Assembly: GCA_938020565.1 (NCBI GenBank)
Contig: CALIHP010000013.1
Coordinates: 8,415 to 72,414 of the forward strand
Direction: 5' to 3'
DNA: 64,000 nt
Source: an uncultured Anaerolineaceae bacterium
GTDB lineage: Bacteria > Chloroflexota > Anaerolineae > Anaerolineales > Anaerolineaceae
Every line of letters begins with the position of its first letter. Position 1 is the first letter of the stretch. A program made the translations under genes and the position numbers. Below are positions 40,916 through 48,671 of the stretch, piece after piece. The notes under the pieces are model-generated. The model saw only the letters and a list, made by a program, of their open reading frames with translations, was not told the origin of the DNA and did no database searches.

Positions 40916-43186
40916 TTACGGCTCGGGGGTTTCGGTCGGCGGCGTTTCCCACGGCGCGCGCGTCGGGACCGGCGTCTTCGTCGGCGTCGCCGTCGGGGTC
41001 GGCGTCTTCGTCACGTAAACCGCCGCTTCCCAGGGATACAGGAGCGTCGCCTGCCCATCGAAGTACAGCTCGATCACGCGGCGGAAAATCGGCGCGGCAT
41101 AATCGGAACCATCGCCGATATTTTCGACGAGGACCGCGACCGCGATATCCGGTTTATCCGGATTATTTTCGTCGGTGAACCCGGCGAACCAGGCATGCGG
41201 CTTGACGCCCGGGCCTGTCTGAGCCGTGCCGGTTTTTCCCCAGACCGGATAACGCAGACTGCGGAAGACATGCGCGGCGGTTCCGCGCGGATTCGACGTC
41301 ACCATCGACAGCGCTTCACGGATAATCTGGAGCGTCTGGGCGGAAACCGGGAGTTTCCCCTGCTCCTCGGGCTCAAACGCGTATACAATTTCGTCATCCG
41401 GGCCGATAATCTGTTCGACGACCTGAGGACGGTAGAGCGTCCCGCCGTTCGCGATCGCGGCCATGAAGCGCGCGACCTGAAGCGGGGTCACCAGGACGGT
41501 CCACTGACCGATCCCCATCTGAACCGAGGATAATTCTTCTCGCGGCGTCTCGATTTTTCCCGGCGCTTCTTCGATTTCGCCGACTTCCGTCAGCGATCCC
41601 AGCCCGAATCCGCGCGCCATGCTCGGGAGATAATCCTGGCCCATTTTCCGATACAGCTGCAGTCCCAGTTCGTAATACCAGGGATTGCATGAGCGCATCA
41701 GCGATTCCTGCAGGTTCAGCCGTCCGGACGGCGAGATTTCATGTTCCTTCGTCCAGTCGTACAGCGTAATCCCTTCGAGCCCCGTCCATTCATACGGGCA
41801 GTCCATTTCCGATTCGACCGTATACAGGCCGGATTCCAACGCCGCCGCCATCACGATCGTCTTGAAGACCGATCCGAGCGGATATTGACCCTGGCTCGCG
41901 CGGTTATACATCGGGCGCTCCGGCCCGTACAACGCGTCCGCGGAATAAGAGGAGTTGTAATTGACGTAGTCCAGCAGGTTCGGATCGAACGTCGGCGACG
42001 AAGCCAGGCCCAGAATCCTGCCAGTGTCGACTTCCAGGACGACGATCGCGGCGTTGAACCCATGAATCGCGCGCTGCAGGTCGTATTGAAAATCTTCGTT
42101 AAACGTCGTATAAATCGAATTCGCCTGGGTCGGTTCGATCCGCTGGAGACGGGTTATCGCGTTTCCGTCGGCGTCGGTTACGTACATGGAAACGCCGCGC
42201 TTCCCGGTCAGCATGTCCTGACCCCATTTTTCGATCCCAAGGCGGCCGACGCGCTCGTTAATCGCGTACCCCTCGCGGCGCATCTCGTCAACCTCTTCCA
42301 CGCCGATCGGCTGAACGTAGCCGACGATATGGGGCGCGGAACCGCCGAAATAATAGAAGCGCGACGCGTCGTAGCGGCTGCTGAAAAGGCCGGTATACTG
42401 CGACAGGCTGGAAATCCGGTCCTCGATATCCGCCGCCGGGACTTCGCCGACCGGAACGTAATCGTACGCGTTCGCCTCGGTCAGGATCTGGTTGATAATC
42501 TGAGGCGTTTTCCCGGTCAGCCGGGACAGCTCGCTGACGAGCCCTTTCCAGGCCGATTCCCCAACGCTCGCGGGGACGACTCCGAGCGCGTACGCTGCGG
42601 TTTCCGCCGCCATCGGAACGCCCTCGATATCGTAAATAATCCCGCGCGACGGAACCGTCGTATCGAGCTTGATCTGGTTCCCGCCGCGAAGCTCGGGCAT
42701 CAGCATCCCGTCTTCCCATTGGATCTTCCAGGCGCCGCCTTCGTAGACCATGTTCATTTCCATATCCCGCTCGAACGATCCGGCGACCTTCGTATCGTAG
42801 ACGGTATGGTAACCGACCTGTGCGCTCGTCGGGTTCGTCAGCAGCGCGGTAATCGACGTCGTCAGCTTGTCCAGCGTCAGATTGATCGACGTCGACGTAT
42901 AACGTTCAGTAAAAGCGTCATATGAAATCGCGTCCCGGGAAACCTGCGAAAGCAGGTTATACATCCCAATATAGTCCTCGTTTTCCCAGGCCTTCAGGAA
43001 CGCTTCGGCCGCCTCGCGCGAACTCGGGACGGACGTCACGTGGATCACGGGGTCGGGCAGCGGGGTCGGCGTTTCCGTGTCAACCGCGACCGTCGGCGAC
43101 GCCGTCGGCTCCGACGTGGGAATCAGGCCGCATCCGGAAGAAGCAGCCATGGAAATCAGCAGGACCAGCATCAACGCTTTCTTCAT
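40916..43186 (-). CDS. Penicillin-binding protein transpeptidase, predicted lipoprotein, with Thr/Pro-rich tail
   Basis: Class B type transpeptidase of 756 residues for peptidoglycan cross-linking. From the ATG at 43186 it starts MKKALMLVLLISMAASSGC, a lipoprotein signal with lipobox ASSGC, so it is probably anchored by lipid rather than by a transmembrane helix. An NTF2-like MecA_N domain, PBP dimerisation region and the catalytic domain follow: PLGSVFKT (Ser439 and Lys442), SCN at about residues 499-501 and WGKTGTAQ. The last 35 residues are a Thr/Pro repeat (TKTPTPTATPTKTPVPT). MecA_N domains occur in low-affinity PBPs. It follows maf after a 4-base gap. Confidence 0.92.
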   Translation of the reverse strand: MKKALMLVLLISMAASSGCGLIPTSEPTASPTVAVDTETPTPLPDPVIHVTSVPSSREAAEAFLKAWENEDYIGMYNLLSQVSRDAISYDAFTERYTSTSINLTLDKLTTSITALLTNPTSAQVGYHTVYDTKVAGSFERDMEMNMVYEGGAWKIQWEDGMLMPELRGGNQIKLDTTVPSRGIIYDIEGVPMAAETAAYALGVVPASVGESAWKGLVSELSRLTGKTPQIINQILTEANAYDYVPVGEVPAADIEDRISSLSQYTGLFSSRYDASRFYYFGGSAPHIVGYVQPIGVEEVDEMRREGYAINERVGRLGIEKWGQDMLTGKRGVSMYVTDADGNAITRLQRIEPTQANSIYTTFNEDFQYDLQRAIHGFNAAIVVLEVDTGRILGLASSPTFDPNLLDYVNYNSSYSADALYGPERPMYNRASQGQYPLGSVFKTIVMAAALESGLYTVESEMDCPYEWTGLEGITLYDWTKEHEISPSGRLNLQESLMRSCNPWYYELGLQLYRKMGQDYLPSMARGFGLGSLTEVGEIEEAPGKIETPREELSSVQMGIGQWTVLVTPLQVARFMAAIANGGTLYRPQVVEQIIGPDDEIVYAFEPEEQGKLPVSAQTLQIIREALSMVTSNPRGTAAHVFRSLRYPVWGKTGTAQTGPGVKPHAWFAGFTDENNPDKPDIAVAVLVENIGDGSDYAAPIFRRVIELYFDGQATLLYPWEAAVYVTKTPTPTATPTKTPVPTRAPWETPPTETPEP

Positions 43187-43190
43187 CTTT

Positions 43191-43958
43191 CTACCTCTGT
43201 ACTTCATTCAATACGCTTTCTTTTTTTATATTTCTTACCGGCGCGGCCGCCGATACCGTTTCACGTGAAACCGGCATGCCGCGTTTCAGCGCCACGCAGT
43301 CCAGATCGCAGTCCCCCTCCAGCCGATACCGGCAGCTCTTTTCCGCCGTTTCGGCCGGCGCGGCGTGCATTCTTCTCAGCAGCGCGTCCAGATGACAAAT
43401 CGGGAGGCCGACAACCGACGCGTAGCAGCCGGCAAACGACGAAACGAGACGGAAATCCGGATTTTGAATCGCGTAGCCGCCCGCTTTTCCGAACGGATCG
43501 CCGCTTTCAACGTACGCCGAGATCAGGTCCTCCGATAACAGCGCCATGTTGACGGTCGTATCCGCCGCCGTCGCGGTCAACGAGAATCCGCCGGACGTCT
43601 TCATCCCAACCACGAGCGCAGTATGGACCACATGGGCCCGTCCGCTTAAAGCACGGAGCATCCGGAACGCATCCTCCCGAGAAACCGGCTTTCCAAAACG
43701 GACCCGTTCCAGCGCGACAATCGTATCCGCGGCGATCAGGATTTCGCCGGGAAAGACGCTTTGCCGCGCCGCGACCGCGAGCCATTTTTCGCGCGCGACC
43801 CGGTCGCAGTAAGCGAATACGTCCTCTCCCGGAAATATCGACTCGTCAATATCCGCCGGAAGAACCCGGAATGGAAGGCCGTACCGCCGCAGGATTTCGA
43901 TTCGCCGCGGCGACCCGGAAGCCAAAACCATGCCGATGTTCTCTGAACCGGTTGCCAT
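43191..43958 (-). CDS. maf: Maf family nucleoside triphosphate pyrophosphatase with C-terminal extension
   Basis: House-cleaning NTP pyrophosphatase of 255 residues. Typical motifs: MVLASGSPRRIEILRRYGL, LIAADTIVALE, GKPVSREDAFRMLRALSGR and DPFGKAGGYAIQ. The Maf core ends near residue 195; about 60 further residues carry several Cys (SCRYRLEGDCDLDC) and do not resemble the family. A parS-type palindrome lies within this extension at 43258-43271, encoding the Val-Ser-Arg-Glu-Thr stretch. The ATG at 43931 (MVLASG) is an alternative start closer to the family's usual beginning. Confidence 0.92.
   Translation of the reverse strand: MATGSENIGMVLASGSPRRIEILRRYGLPFRVLPADIDESIFPGEDVFAYCDRVAREKWLAVAARQSVFPGEILIAADTIVALERVRFGKPVSREDAFRMLRALSGRAHVVHTALVVGMKTSGGFSLTATAADTTVNMALLSEDLISAYVESGDPFGKAGGYAIQNPDFRLVSSFAGCYASVVGLPICHLDALLRRMHAAPAETAEKSCRYRLEGDCDLDCVALKRGMPVSRETVSAAAPVRNIKKESVLNEVQR
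43257..43272. promoter_or_regulatory. parS-type ParB binding site inside maf
   Basis: The 14-base core GTTTCACGTGAAAC is a perfect palindrome and matches the widely conserved bacterial parS consensus TGTTTCACGTGAAACA except at the two outermost bases (C and C here). ParB proteins bind such sites to load ParB/SMC for chromosome segregation. Two exact 16-base matches lie about 6 kb away. The site is inside the atypical 3' part of maf. Confidence 0.8.
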
Positions 43959-44137
43959 AGGATAATTCTATCAGATTCTCCTGACCGACCGCTTTTCCCG
44001 CCCGACCGATCATCGCGCGATTCCCCGACCCGGCAAAGAGGGGCGGGCCGATCGCCCCATCGGAAAGCGAAATCGACCGCTTACAAAATCCCATTCCGGG
44101 GTTCCTGTTTCAGAAAAAGGGAAATTTCTCCCTGAAT

Positions 44138-44166
44138 CTGAAATGCGCGTTCGATCATGGTACAAT
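44138..44166 (+). promoter_or_regulatory. Candidate promoter of the AAA ATPase gene
   Basis: CTGAAA (44138-44143), 17-base spacer, TACAAT (44161-44166), with a predicted leader of about 45 bases before the ATG at 44220. The rest of the 261-bp gap from maf holds nothing else recognisable. Confidence 0.5.
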
Positions 44167-44219
44167 CGTTTTTAGAAGGGCAGTATTTTAAGTTTAAAAT
44201 CAAAAACAGGATTGTTCAC

Positions 44220-45479
44220 ATGCAGATTCAACGGGATCAATACCTGAACCGGCTTCTCGAGGATCGAGGCAATCGGCGGATCAAAATCGTCACCGGCGTG
44301 CGCCGCTGTGGAAAGTCGTATCTTCTTTTTAAGCTGTTTAAGGATCGCCTGATCCGCGAGGGCGTCTCGGAGGATCATATTATTGAAATTGCTTTTGACG
44401 ATCGGAAGTTCAAAGATCTCCGCGACCCGGACGAATGCTACCGCTATGTAACGGGACGAATCGATGAAAACGACCCGAATCCGACTTATGTCCTGTTGGA
44501 CGAGGTTCAACTGATGAAAGAGTTTGAAGACGTGTTAAACGGATTTCTTCATCTTAAAAACGCCGACGTTTTCGTAACCGGGAGCAACTCAAAATTTCTT
44601 TCAACCGATATCCTTACGCAATTCCGCGGACGCGGCGATGAAATTCGCATGTATCCGCTCACGTTCGGCGAATTCAGTTCCGCCTGCTCCGGAAGCTGGG
44701 ATGAAGTCTGGGAACAATACTATACTTTCGGCGGGCTCCCGTACATCTTAACCCTTTCTTCGGTCGCGAAAAAAGCGGAATATCTTCAATCCCTTTTCGA
44801 GGAAGTCTACCTGCGGGATATTCTCGATCGGAATCAAATCCGGGGAGATTCAGAATTCCGGATATTGATCGACGTTATCTCCTCAGCGATCGGTTCGCTC
44901 ACCAATCCGCAGAAATTATCCGCCGCGTTTAAAAGCGCGGGAAAGACGGATATTTCCCCATCGACGGTCGCCCAGTACCTTCATTATCTCGAGGAAGCGT
45001 TTTTAATTAAGTCCGCGGCGCGATATAACGTCAAAGGGAAAAAATATATCTCCACACCGAAAAAAATCTACTTCGAGGATGTCGGGCTGCGGAACGCACG
45101 GCTGAACTTCCGCCAGAACGAAGAGAACTATATCATGGAGAATATTATTTTTAACGAGCTCCGATACCGTGGGTTTTCGGTCGACGTCGGCGTCGTCGAA
45201 GTCAGCGAGAAAAGCGAAAGCGGCGGCTATCGCAGGAAGCAGACGGAAATCGACTTCGTCGCGAACCGCGGGAACCAACGGTATTACCTGCAATCGGCGT
45301 TCACGCTCCGGACGGAAGAAAAAAAGAATCAGGAAAAACGCCCGCTCCTGAACGTCAGGGACTCGTTCCGGAAAATCCTGATCGTACGGGACCCGATCCT
45401 GCTCCGGAGAGACGAAAACGGGCTGGTCACGATGGGGATTAAGGAATTCCTGAGCGACGAAGCCAGCCTCGATCGATAA
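44220..45479 (+). CDS. AAA ATPase with DUF4143 domain
   Basis: A 419-residue ATPase of the group with an N-terminal AAA_14 domain and a C-terminal DUF4143 nuclease-like domain. P-loop variant TGVRRCGKSYLLF, Walker B-like YVLLDEVQLMKEF, sensor VTGSNSKFL, and C-terminal YRRKQTEIDFVANRGN (E..D..A-like) as in PD-(D/E)XK folds. Start chosen at 44220 because AGGA lies 9 bases upstream and the protein begins MQIQRDQYLNRLL. These proteins are widespread, often in anaerobes, without a clear role. The gene is the first rightward gene after the leftward block, near the putative origin. Confidence 0.87.
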   Translation: MQIQRDQYLNRLLEDRGNRRIKIVTGVRRCGKSYLLFKLFKDRLIREGVSEDHIIEIAFDDRKFKDLRDPDECYRYVTGRIDENDPNPTYVLLDEVQLMKEFEDVLNGFLHLKNADVFVTGSNSKFLSTDILTQFRGRGDEIRMYPLTFGEFSSACSGSWDEVWEQYYTFGGLPYILTLSSVAKKAEYLQSLFEEVYLRDILDRNQIRGDSEFRILIDVISSAIGSLTNPQKLSAAFKSAGKTDISPSTVAQYLHYLEEAFLIKSAARYNVKGKKYISTPKKIYFEDVGLRNARLNFRQNEENYIMENIIFNELRYRGFSVDVGVVEVSEKSESGGYRRKQTEIDFVANRGNQRYYLQSAFTLRTEEKKNQEKRPLLNVRDSFRKILIVRDPILLRRDENGLVTMGIKEFLSDEASLDR

Positions 45480-45606
45480 CCGCGCGATTTCCCTCCGCAG
45501 CCAGAAAAAGCCGGCCATTTCCCGGATTCACGAAGTTTACGCCCGACATGGAAATCAAGCGCCTCATTTTATTTAAATCTAAGTAAAATAGGAATAGAGG
45601 AAACGC

Positions 45607-46638
45607 ATGAGACTGACGCGGGAACGGCTGTTGAACCTGACGAATTCGTACCTGACGAAGATCGTTCGAAAAGATCCGAATATTATCTGTATTTATCTGA
45701 CCGGGTCGATGCTGAACGAGGATCCGTTTATCGGCGGAACGACGGACGTCGACCTCGTCATCGTGCATAATCATCCGCGCGATATCCCGCGGCAGATCGT
45801 CCCGATTACCGAAGAGGCGACGCTGGATATTCAGTTTTTCCAGCAGGCCTATTACACGCCTCAGCGGAAAATCCGCCTCGATCCCTGGGTCGGGCCGGCG
45901 CTCTGCTTCGATCCGGTTCTTCTTTACGGGAAGGGTCACTGGTTCGAATTTACGCAGGCCGCGATTGAAGCCGGTTTCTTTCAGCCAGGCTGCGTTCTCC
46001 AGCGCTCGCGCCTCTTTTTCGCTAAAGCGTTCGAGAGCTACCGCGAGCTGCGCCAGAACCGGTCGATGACGCAGTCCCGCTACATTCTGACGACGCTGCG
46101 GACGATCGAGAACGTCTGCAACTCGGTCGCATCGCTGAACGGTCCTCCGTTAACCGACCGGCGCATCCTGAAATCGTTTAAAGACGTCTGCGAGGCGGTG
46201 AAAATAGAGGATGCGGTCCCGCTCCTGAACCAGCTTTTCCTGAGCGAAAACGACCTCAAGCCGCATCGCGACTATTTCCTTCAATCCTGGACGTACTACC
46301 TGGAACAGTTCGGCAAAAGCGACCTCGCCAGGACCATTCCAAAGTATCATGCGTTCCGGCTTAAATACTATACCGCTGCTGTCGAAACGTACTGGGACGA
46401 GCACCTGATTTCAGCGCTGTGGCTGATGCTGAAAACCTGGAGCGTCGTGGTGGAGTGGTGCTCGCTGCAGGGCAATCCGCATTACGATGGGTTCCTGAAC
46501 GCGCTTCAGGCCGGGCTTCCGTTCCATGAAACGCGAGAGAGCCAGCTCAGCGATTTTATCGACTGCGTCGACGAGGGGATCGAGCGCTGGGGGAACGAAA
46601 ACGGCTTCAGCGCGCAGGAATCGGACTTTATCCAGTAA
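45607..46638 (+). CDS. Nucleotidyltransferase-domain protein
   Basis: A 343-residue protein whose N-terminus has the polymerase-beta nucleotidyltransferase pattern: IYLTGSML followed by GGTTDVDLVIVHNHP, with the two metal-binding Asp in DVD. The remaining 250 residues are mainly helical, with many aromatic residues, like aminoglycoside nucleotidyltransferases or other NTases with helical substrate domains. It may modify a small molecule or RNA; the substrate is not readable. It stands alone between the AAA ATPase and a secreted protein, followed by a hairpin. Confidence 0.75.
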   Translation: MRLTRERLLNLTNSYLTKIVRKDPNIICIYLTGSMLNEDPFIGGTTDVDLVIVHNHPRDIPRQIVPITEEATLDIQFFQQAYYTPQRKIRLDPWVGPALCFDPVLLYGKGHWFEFTQAAIEAGFFQPGCVLQRSRLFFAKAFESYRELRQNRSMTQSRYILTTLRTIENVCNSVASLNGPPLTDRRILKSFKDVCEAVKIEDAVPLLNQLFLSENDLKPHRDYFLQSWTYYLEQFGKSDLARTIPKYHAFRLKYYTAAVETYWDEHLISALWLMLKTWSVVVEWCSLQGNPHYDGFLNALQAGLPFHETRESQLSDFIDCVDEGIERWGNENGFSAQESDFIQ

Positions 46639-46651
46639 GCTTTCGGTAACG

Positions 46652-46675
46652 TTTTTATGATGAAGATCATAAAAA
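46652..46675. other. Hairpin after the nucleotidyltransferase gene
   Basis: TTTTTATGAT (46652-46661) with ATCATAAAAA (46666-46675) and a GAAG loop, extendable by AACG/CGTT pairs. It begins 13 bases past the stop. No U-tract follows on the plus strand, so termination is uncertain. Confidence 0.5.
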
Positions 46676-46693
46676 AGACGTTATAAAAACAAC

Positions 46694-46723
46694 TTGACTT
46701 TTCAAATATTCACATATTAGACT
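46694..46723 (+). promoter_or_regulatory. Candidate promoter of the secreted unknown protein
   Basis: TTGACT (46694-46699), 18-base spacer, TAGACT (46718-46723), in an A+T-rich stretch about 85 bases before the ATG. Confidence 0.4.
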
Positions 46724-46805
46724 CATTTTAAAAGATATAGGTTCGAGGGGCATATTTGAATCATTTCTGTGTCCGTTTCGGTTTTCTTTCATAGGGAGGC
46801 AAGAC

Positions 46806-47831
46806 ATGAAAAGCATCTTTTATTCCACAAAAAAAGGAATTCTGATCCTGATCCTTTTATCCGCGGCGCTCTGCCGGTTTAACGGCGCGGCGGCGTATCC
46901 CGGCGAGACGGAAAGCCGGATCGACGCGCTCGACCGCTTCGAGATGAAGCTGAGCGAGCTGACCGTCGACCCGGAGAAGATCCGTTTCACGCTGACGCTG
47001 AGCGGGAACGGGGTCGAATCGGAAGAGGACTGCGAAGAGAGGTACGTCGAAGGCGTCCGCGAAGATAATGGAGACGGAGAAGCGCGGCTCTGCCGGACCG
47101 TCCGGCAGGAGTTCGCGTATTTCAACGGCGGCGTCATTCCCGCCGACGCGGAAATCGTCAAAACGACGCTGTCGTTCGACGGTTACAACTATTTTCAAAT
47201 TGATCCAGAAGGCCAGGAATCCGGGAAGCCGGATCCGATCTGGACCCAGTACGGATACAAAGTGAAGATCAATTTTTATCGTCCAGACGCGGTCCAGTTC
47301 GACGAATACGGTCATGAAAAAACCGATTCCGACCTGCTGCGCGGGTACCCGACGAACGAATCGTTCGGAATTTATCTCGCGGATTTTGAATGGGGGATTT
47401 ATCAAATCGCAATCGCGCTGAATTACCGGGCCGACTACTTTAATCCTCATTTCGCTACCATCCCGGTAAAATCCACCGATGACGATTACTTTCATGGGTT
47501 TGGCGGCGCGGAGGTCATCGATGGAAAGCCAGTATCCGTCAGCGGCGGTCCGACGGTCGCCGATCTGATCGAGAACGGAGAATTCGACCCTCAAACAGAC
47601 CTGCCGGAGAATCCCGTTGTGGACGCGCTCGTTATTTACGCCTACAGGGATCCCCGATTCAAAAACGGGCATCGCTCGACGTCATGGCGGGTGCATCCGG
47701 TTCGCATCGATGCAGGCCTCTCCGGCCCCAATGTAATTCTTACCTACCGAACGAAGCAGGGCGGAATTGGCCACTGGATCGGCAGCATCCAGAATCAGCT
47801 GCGCATCCAGTACGTTTACAAATCAGAATGA
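46806..47831 (+). CDS. Unknown secreted protein
   Basis: A 341-residue protein of no family I recognise. It has a signal peptide (basic MKSIFYSTKKG, then ILILILLSAALC, cleavage likely after AAA near residue 30). The mature protein is acidic, rich in Asp, Glu and Tyr, with likely beta-strand alternation (KIRFTLTLSGNGV, YKVKINFYRPD, YQIAIALNY) and no further membrane span. Two Cys lie in EEDCEER and RLCRTV and could form a disulfide in an oxidising setting. Expected outside the membrane. It is the last gene before the candidate origin and is transcribed towards it. It could be a surface beta-sandwich protein; this is only a guess from pattern. Confidence 0.7.
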   Translation: MKSIFYSTKKGILILILLSAALCRFNGAAAYPGETESRIDALDRFEMKLSELTVDPEKIRFTLTLSGNGVESEEDCEERYVEGVREDNGDGEARLCRTVRQEFAYFNGGVIPADAEIVKTTLSFDGYNYFQIDPEGQESGKPDPIWTQYGYKVKINFYRPDAVQFDEYGHEKTDSDLLRGYPTNESFGIYLADFEWGIYQIAIALNYRADYFNPHFATIPVKSTDDDYFHGFGGAEVIDGKPVSVSGGPTVADLIENGEFDPQTDLPENPVVDALVIYAYRDPRFKNGHRSTSWRVHPVRIDAGLSGPNVILTYRTKQGGIGHWIGSIQNQLRIQYVYKSE

Positions 47832-47909
47832 CGCTAAAAGGCTTTTGCGGATTCAGAACCTGAACAGGTTTGCGTCAGGTAACGCGACAATCCAACGCCA
47901 AAATTAAAT

Positions 47910-48200
47910 CTGTCCACGCCGTCCACAGCTTATAACTTCCGGAAACGCGTGGACAGTTTTTTTAAGTGGAAGGACCTGGCGGTGGAGCGGGATAAACGGG
48001 TTATCCATTGGACAGAGACGGATAACACGGGATAACTTTTCTTTAAGCTTCTAACCAGATCCAGAGGAAAAAACGGAAATTTCGAAACCGTATCCGACTT
48101 ATCCACGCTGTCCACAGCCTATATTAAAGACTATTACCTCCTCCCTTAAAAACTCATAGAAAAGAAGAGAATAGAAAAATCATCCATAAAAAAGACGCTA
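47910..48200. other. oriC: Candidate chromosomal replication origin (DnaA-box cluster plus A+T-rich stretch)
   Basis: The 557-bp gap 47832-48388 has no gene but a dense set of DnaA-box-like 9-mers. These are CTGTCCACG (47910), CCGTCCACA (47919), CTGTCCACG reversed (47948-47956), TTATCCATT (48001), TTATCCACG (48099) and CTGTCCACA (48108). Three more reversed TTATCC cores lie at 47987-47995, 48017-48025 and 48027-48035. The 47910-47928 and 48099-48117 segments are two copies of one tandem pair. An A+T-rich run with ACTATTACC follows at 48118-48200, a place where unwinding could occur. Known oriC regions look like this, with box consensus TTATCCACA or TTGTCCACA. No dnaA gene is adjacent; three parS-type sites lie within 5 kb. 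Confidence 0.6.
47990..48006. repeat. Inverted repeat GGATAA-ACGGG-TTATCC in the candidate origin
   Basis: Two DnaA-box cores face each other with a 5-base spacer. This could let DnaA bind as a pair on opposite strands. It lies between the two tandem box pairs. Confidence 0.5.
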
Positions 48201-48297
48201 ACCATTGTACGAGGGAATTTCCCACGCGCCGATCAGCTTTTTTGTACGATTGAATAAATGCAAGAATCGGACCACAAATGAACTTTCACGGCTGATA

Positions 48298-48333
48298 GTT
48301 TGTCCGAAAAAAAAGAGTGTATATCGGACAAAC
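48298..48333. repeat. 10-bp inverted repeat beside the ferredoxin terminator
   Basis: GTTTGTCCGA (48298-48307) and TCGGACAAAC (48324-48333) flank a 16-base A-rich spacer. It overlaps the T-run side of the ferredoxin terminator. It might be a back-up terminator or a protein site; TGTCC recalls the nearby DnaA-box-like motifs but lacks CACA. Confidence 0.4.
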
Positions 48334-48362
48334 AAAAAGCCCATCAGAGATTTCTGACGGGC
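48331..48362 (-). terminator. Rho-independent terminator of the ferredoxin gene
   Basis: On the minus strand GCCCGTCAGA and TCTGATGGGC form a 10-bp stem (one G-T pair) with a 4-base loop, followed by TTTTTGTTT. It begins about 27 bases past the stop codon. Confidence 0.85.
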
Positions 48363-48388
48363 CTTTTGTTGATCTTCGTTCGATACGC

Positions 48389-48559
48389 TTATTCGGCCGG
48401 AGCCGGAGCGCCAACCGGGCAAACATTCGCGCAGTTTCCGCAATCGATGCAGGTGGCTTCGTCGATGACGTAGATATCCCCTTCTGAAATCGCTTCCACG
48501 GGGCATTCCGCGGCGCAGGCGCCGCACGCAATACAAGCATCTGAAATTCTGTAAGCCAT
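48389..48559 (-). CDS. 2[4Fe-4S] ferredoxin
   Basis: Clostridial-type ferredoxin of 56 residues, read from the complement. It starts MAYRISDACIACGACAAECP and ends GAPAPAE. Two CxxCxxCxxxCP sets are complete: CIACGACAAECP and CIDCGNCANVCP, so two [4Fe-4S] clusters are expected. This is a cytoplasmic low-potential electron carrier for anaerobic metabolism such as pyruvate oxidation or hydrogenases. GGGAG lies 7 bases before the ATG. A terminator follows and an extended -10 promoter precedes it, so it is a single-gene unit. Confidence 0.96.
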   Translation of the reverse strand: MAYRISDACIACGACAAECPVEAISEGDIYVIDEATCIDCGNCANVCPVGAPAPAE

Positions 48560-48595
48560 TTTCAATCTCCCATTCTTGAAAATCTGTTTTTTTTC

Positions 48596-48622
48596 ATATA
48601 GAGCTTCCCTGTTTCTCTATAT
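48596..48622. repeat. Inverted repeat in the leader of the ferredoxin gene
   Basis: ATATAGAG (48596-48603) and CTCTATAT (48615-48622) with an 11-base spacer. It lies just downstream of the predicted -10 box, so it may be an operator or a leader hairpin affecting ferredoxin expression. Confidence 0.4.
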
Positions 48623-48628
48623 AGTTCT

Positions 48629-48637
48629 ATTGTATCA
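48629..48637 (-). promoter_or_regulatory. Extended -10 promoter of the ferredoxin gene
   Basis: Minus strand TGATACAAT holds an extended -10 (TGn plus TACAAT). The -35 position has TTTTCA, a weak match. The leader is about 60 bases. Confidence 0.45.
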
Positions 48638-48671
48638 CGCTGTTTGGAAGATGAAAAGTCGAAAGAAAGCT

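Noticed and set aside
41741..42925. A 394-codon open frame on the plus strand
   Set aside because: It lies fully opposite the transpeptidase gene, is extremely Arg-rich and has no motif or ribosome site.
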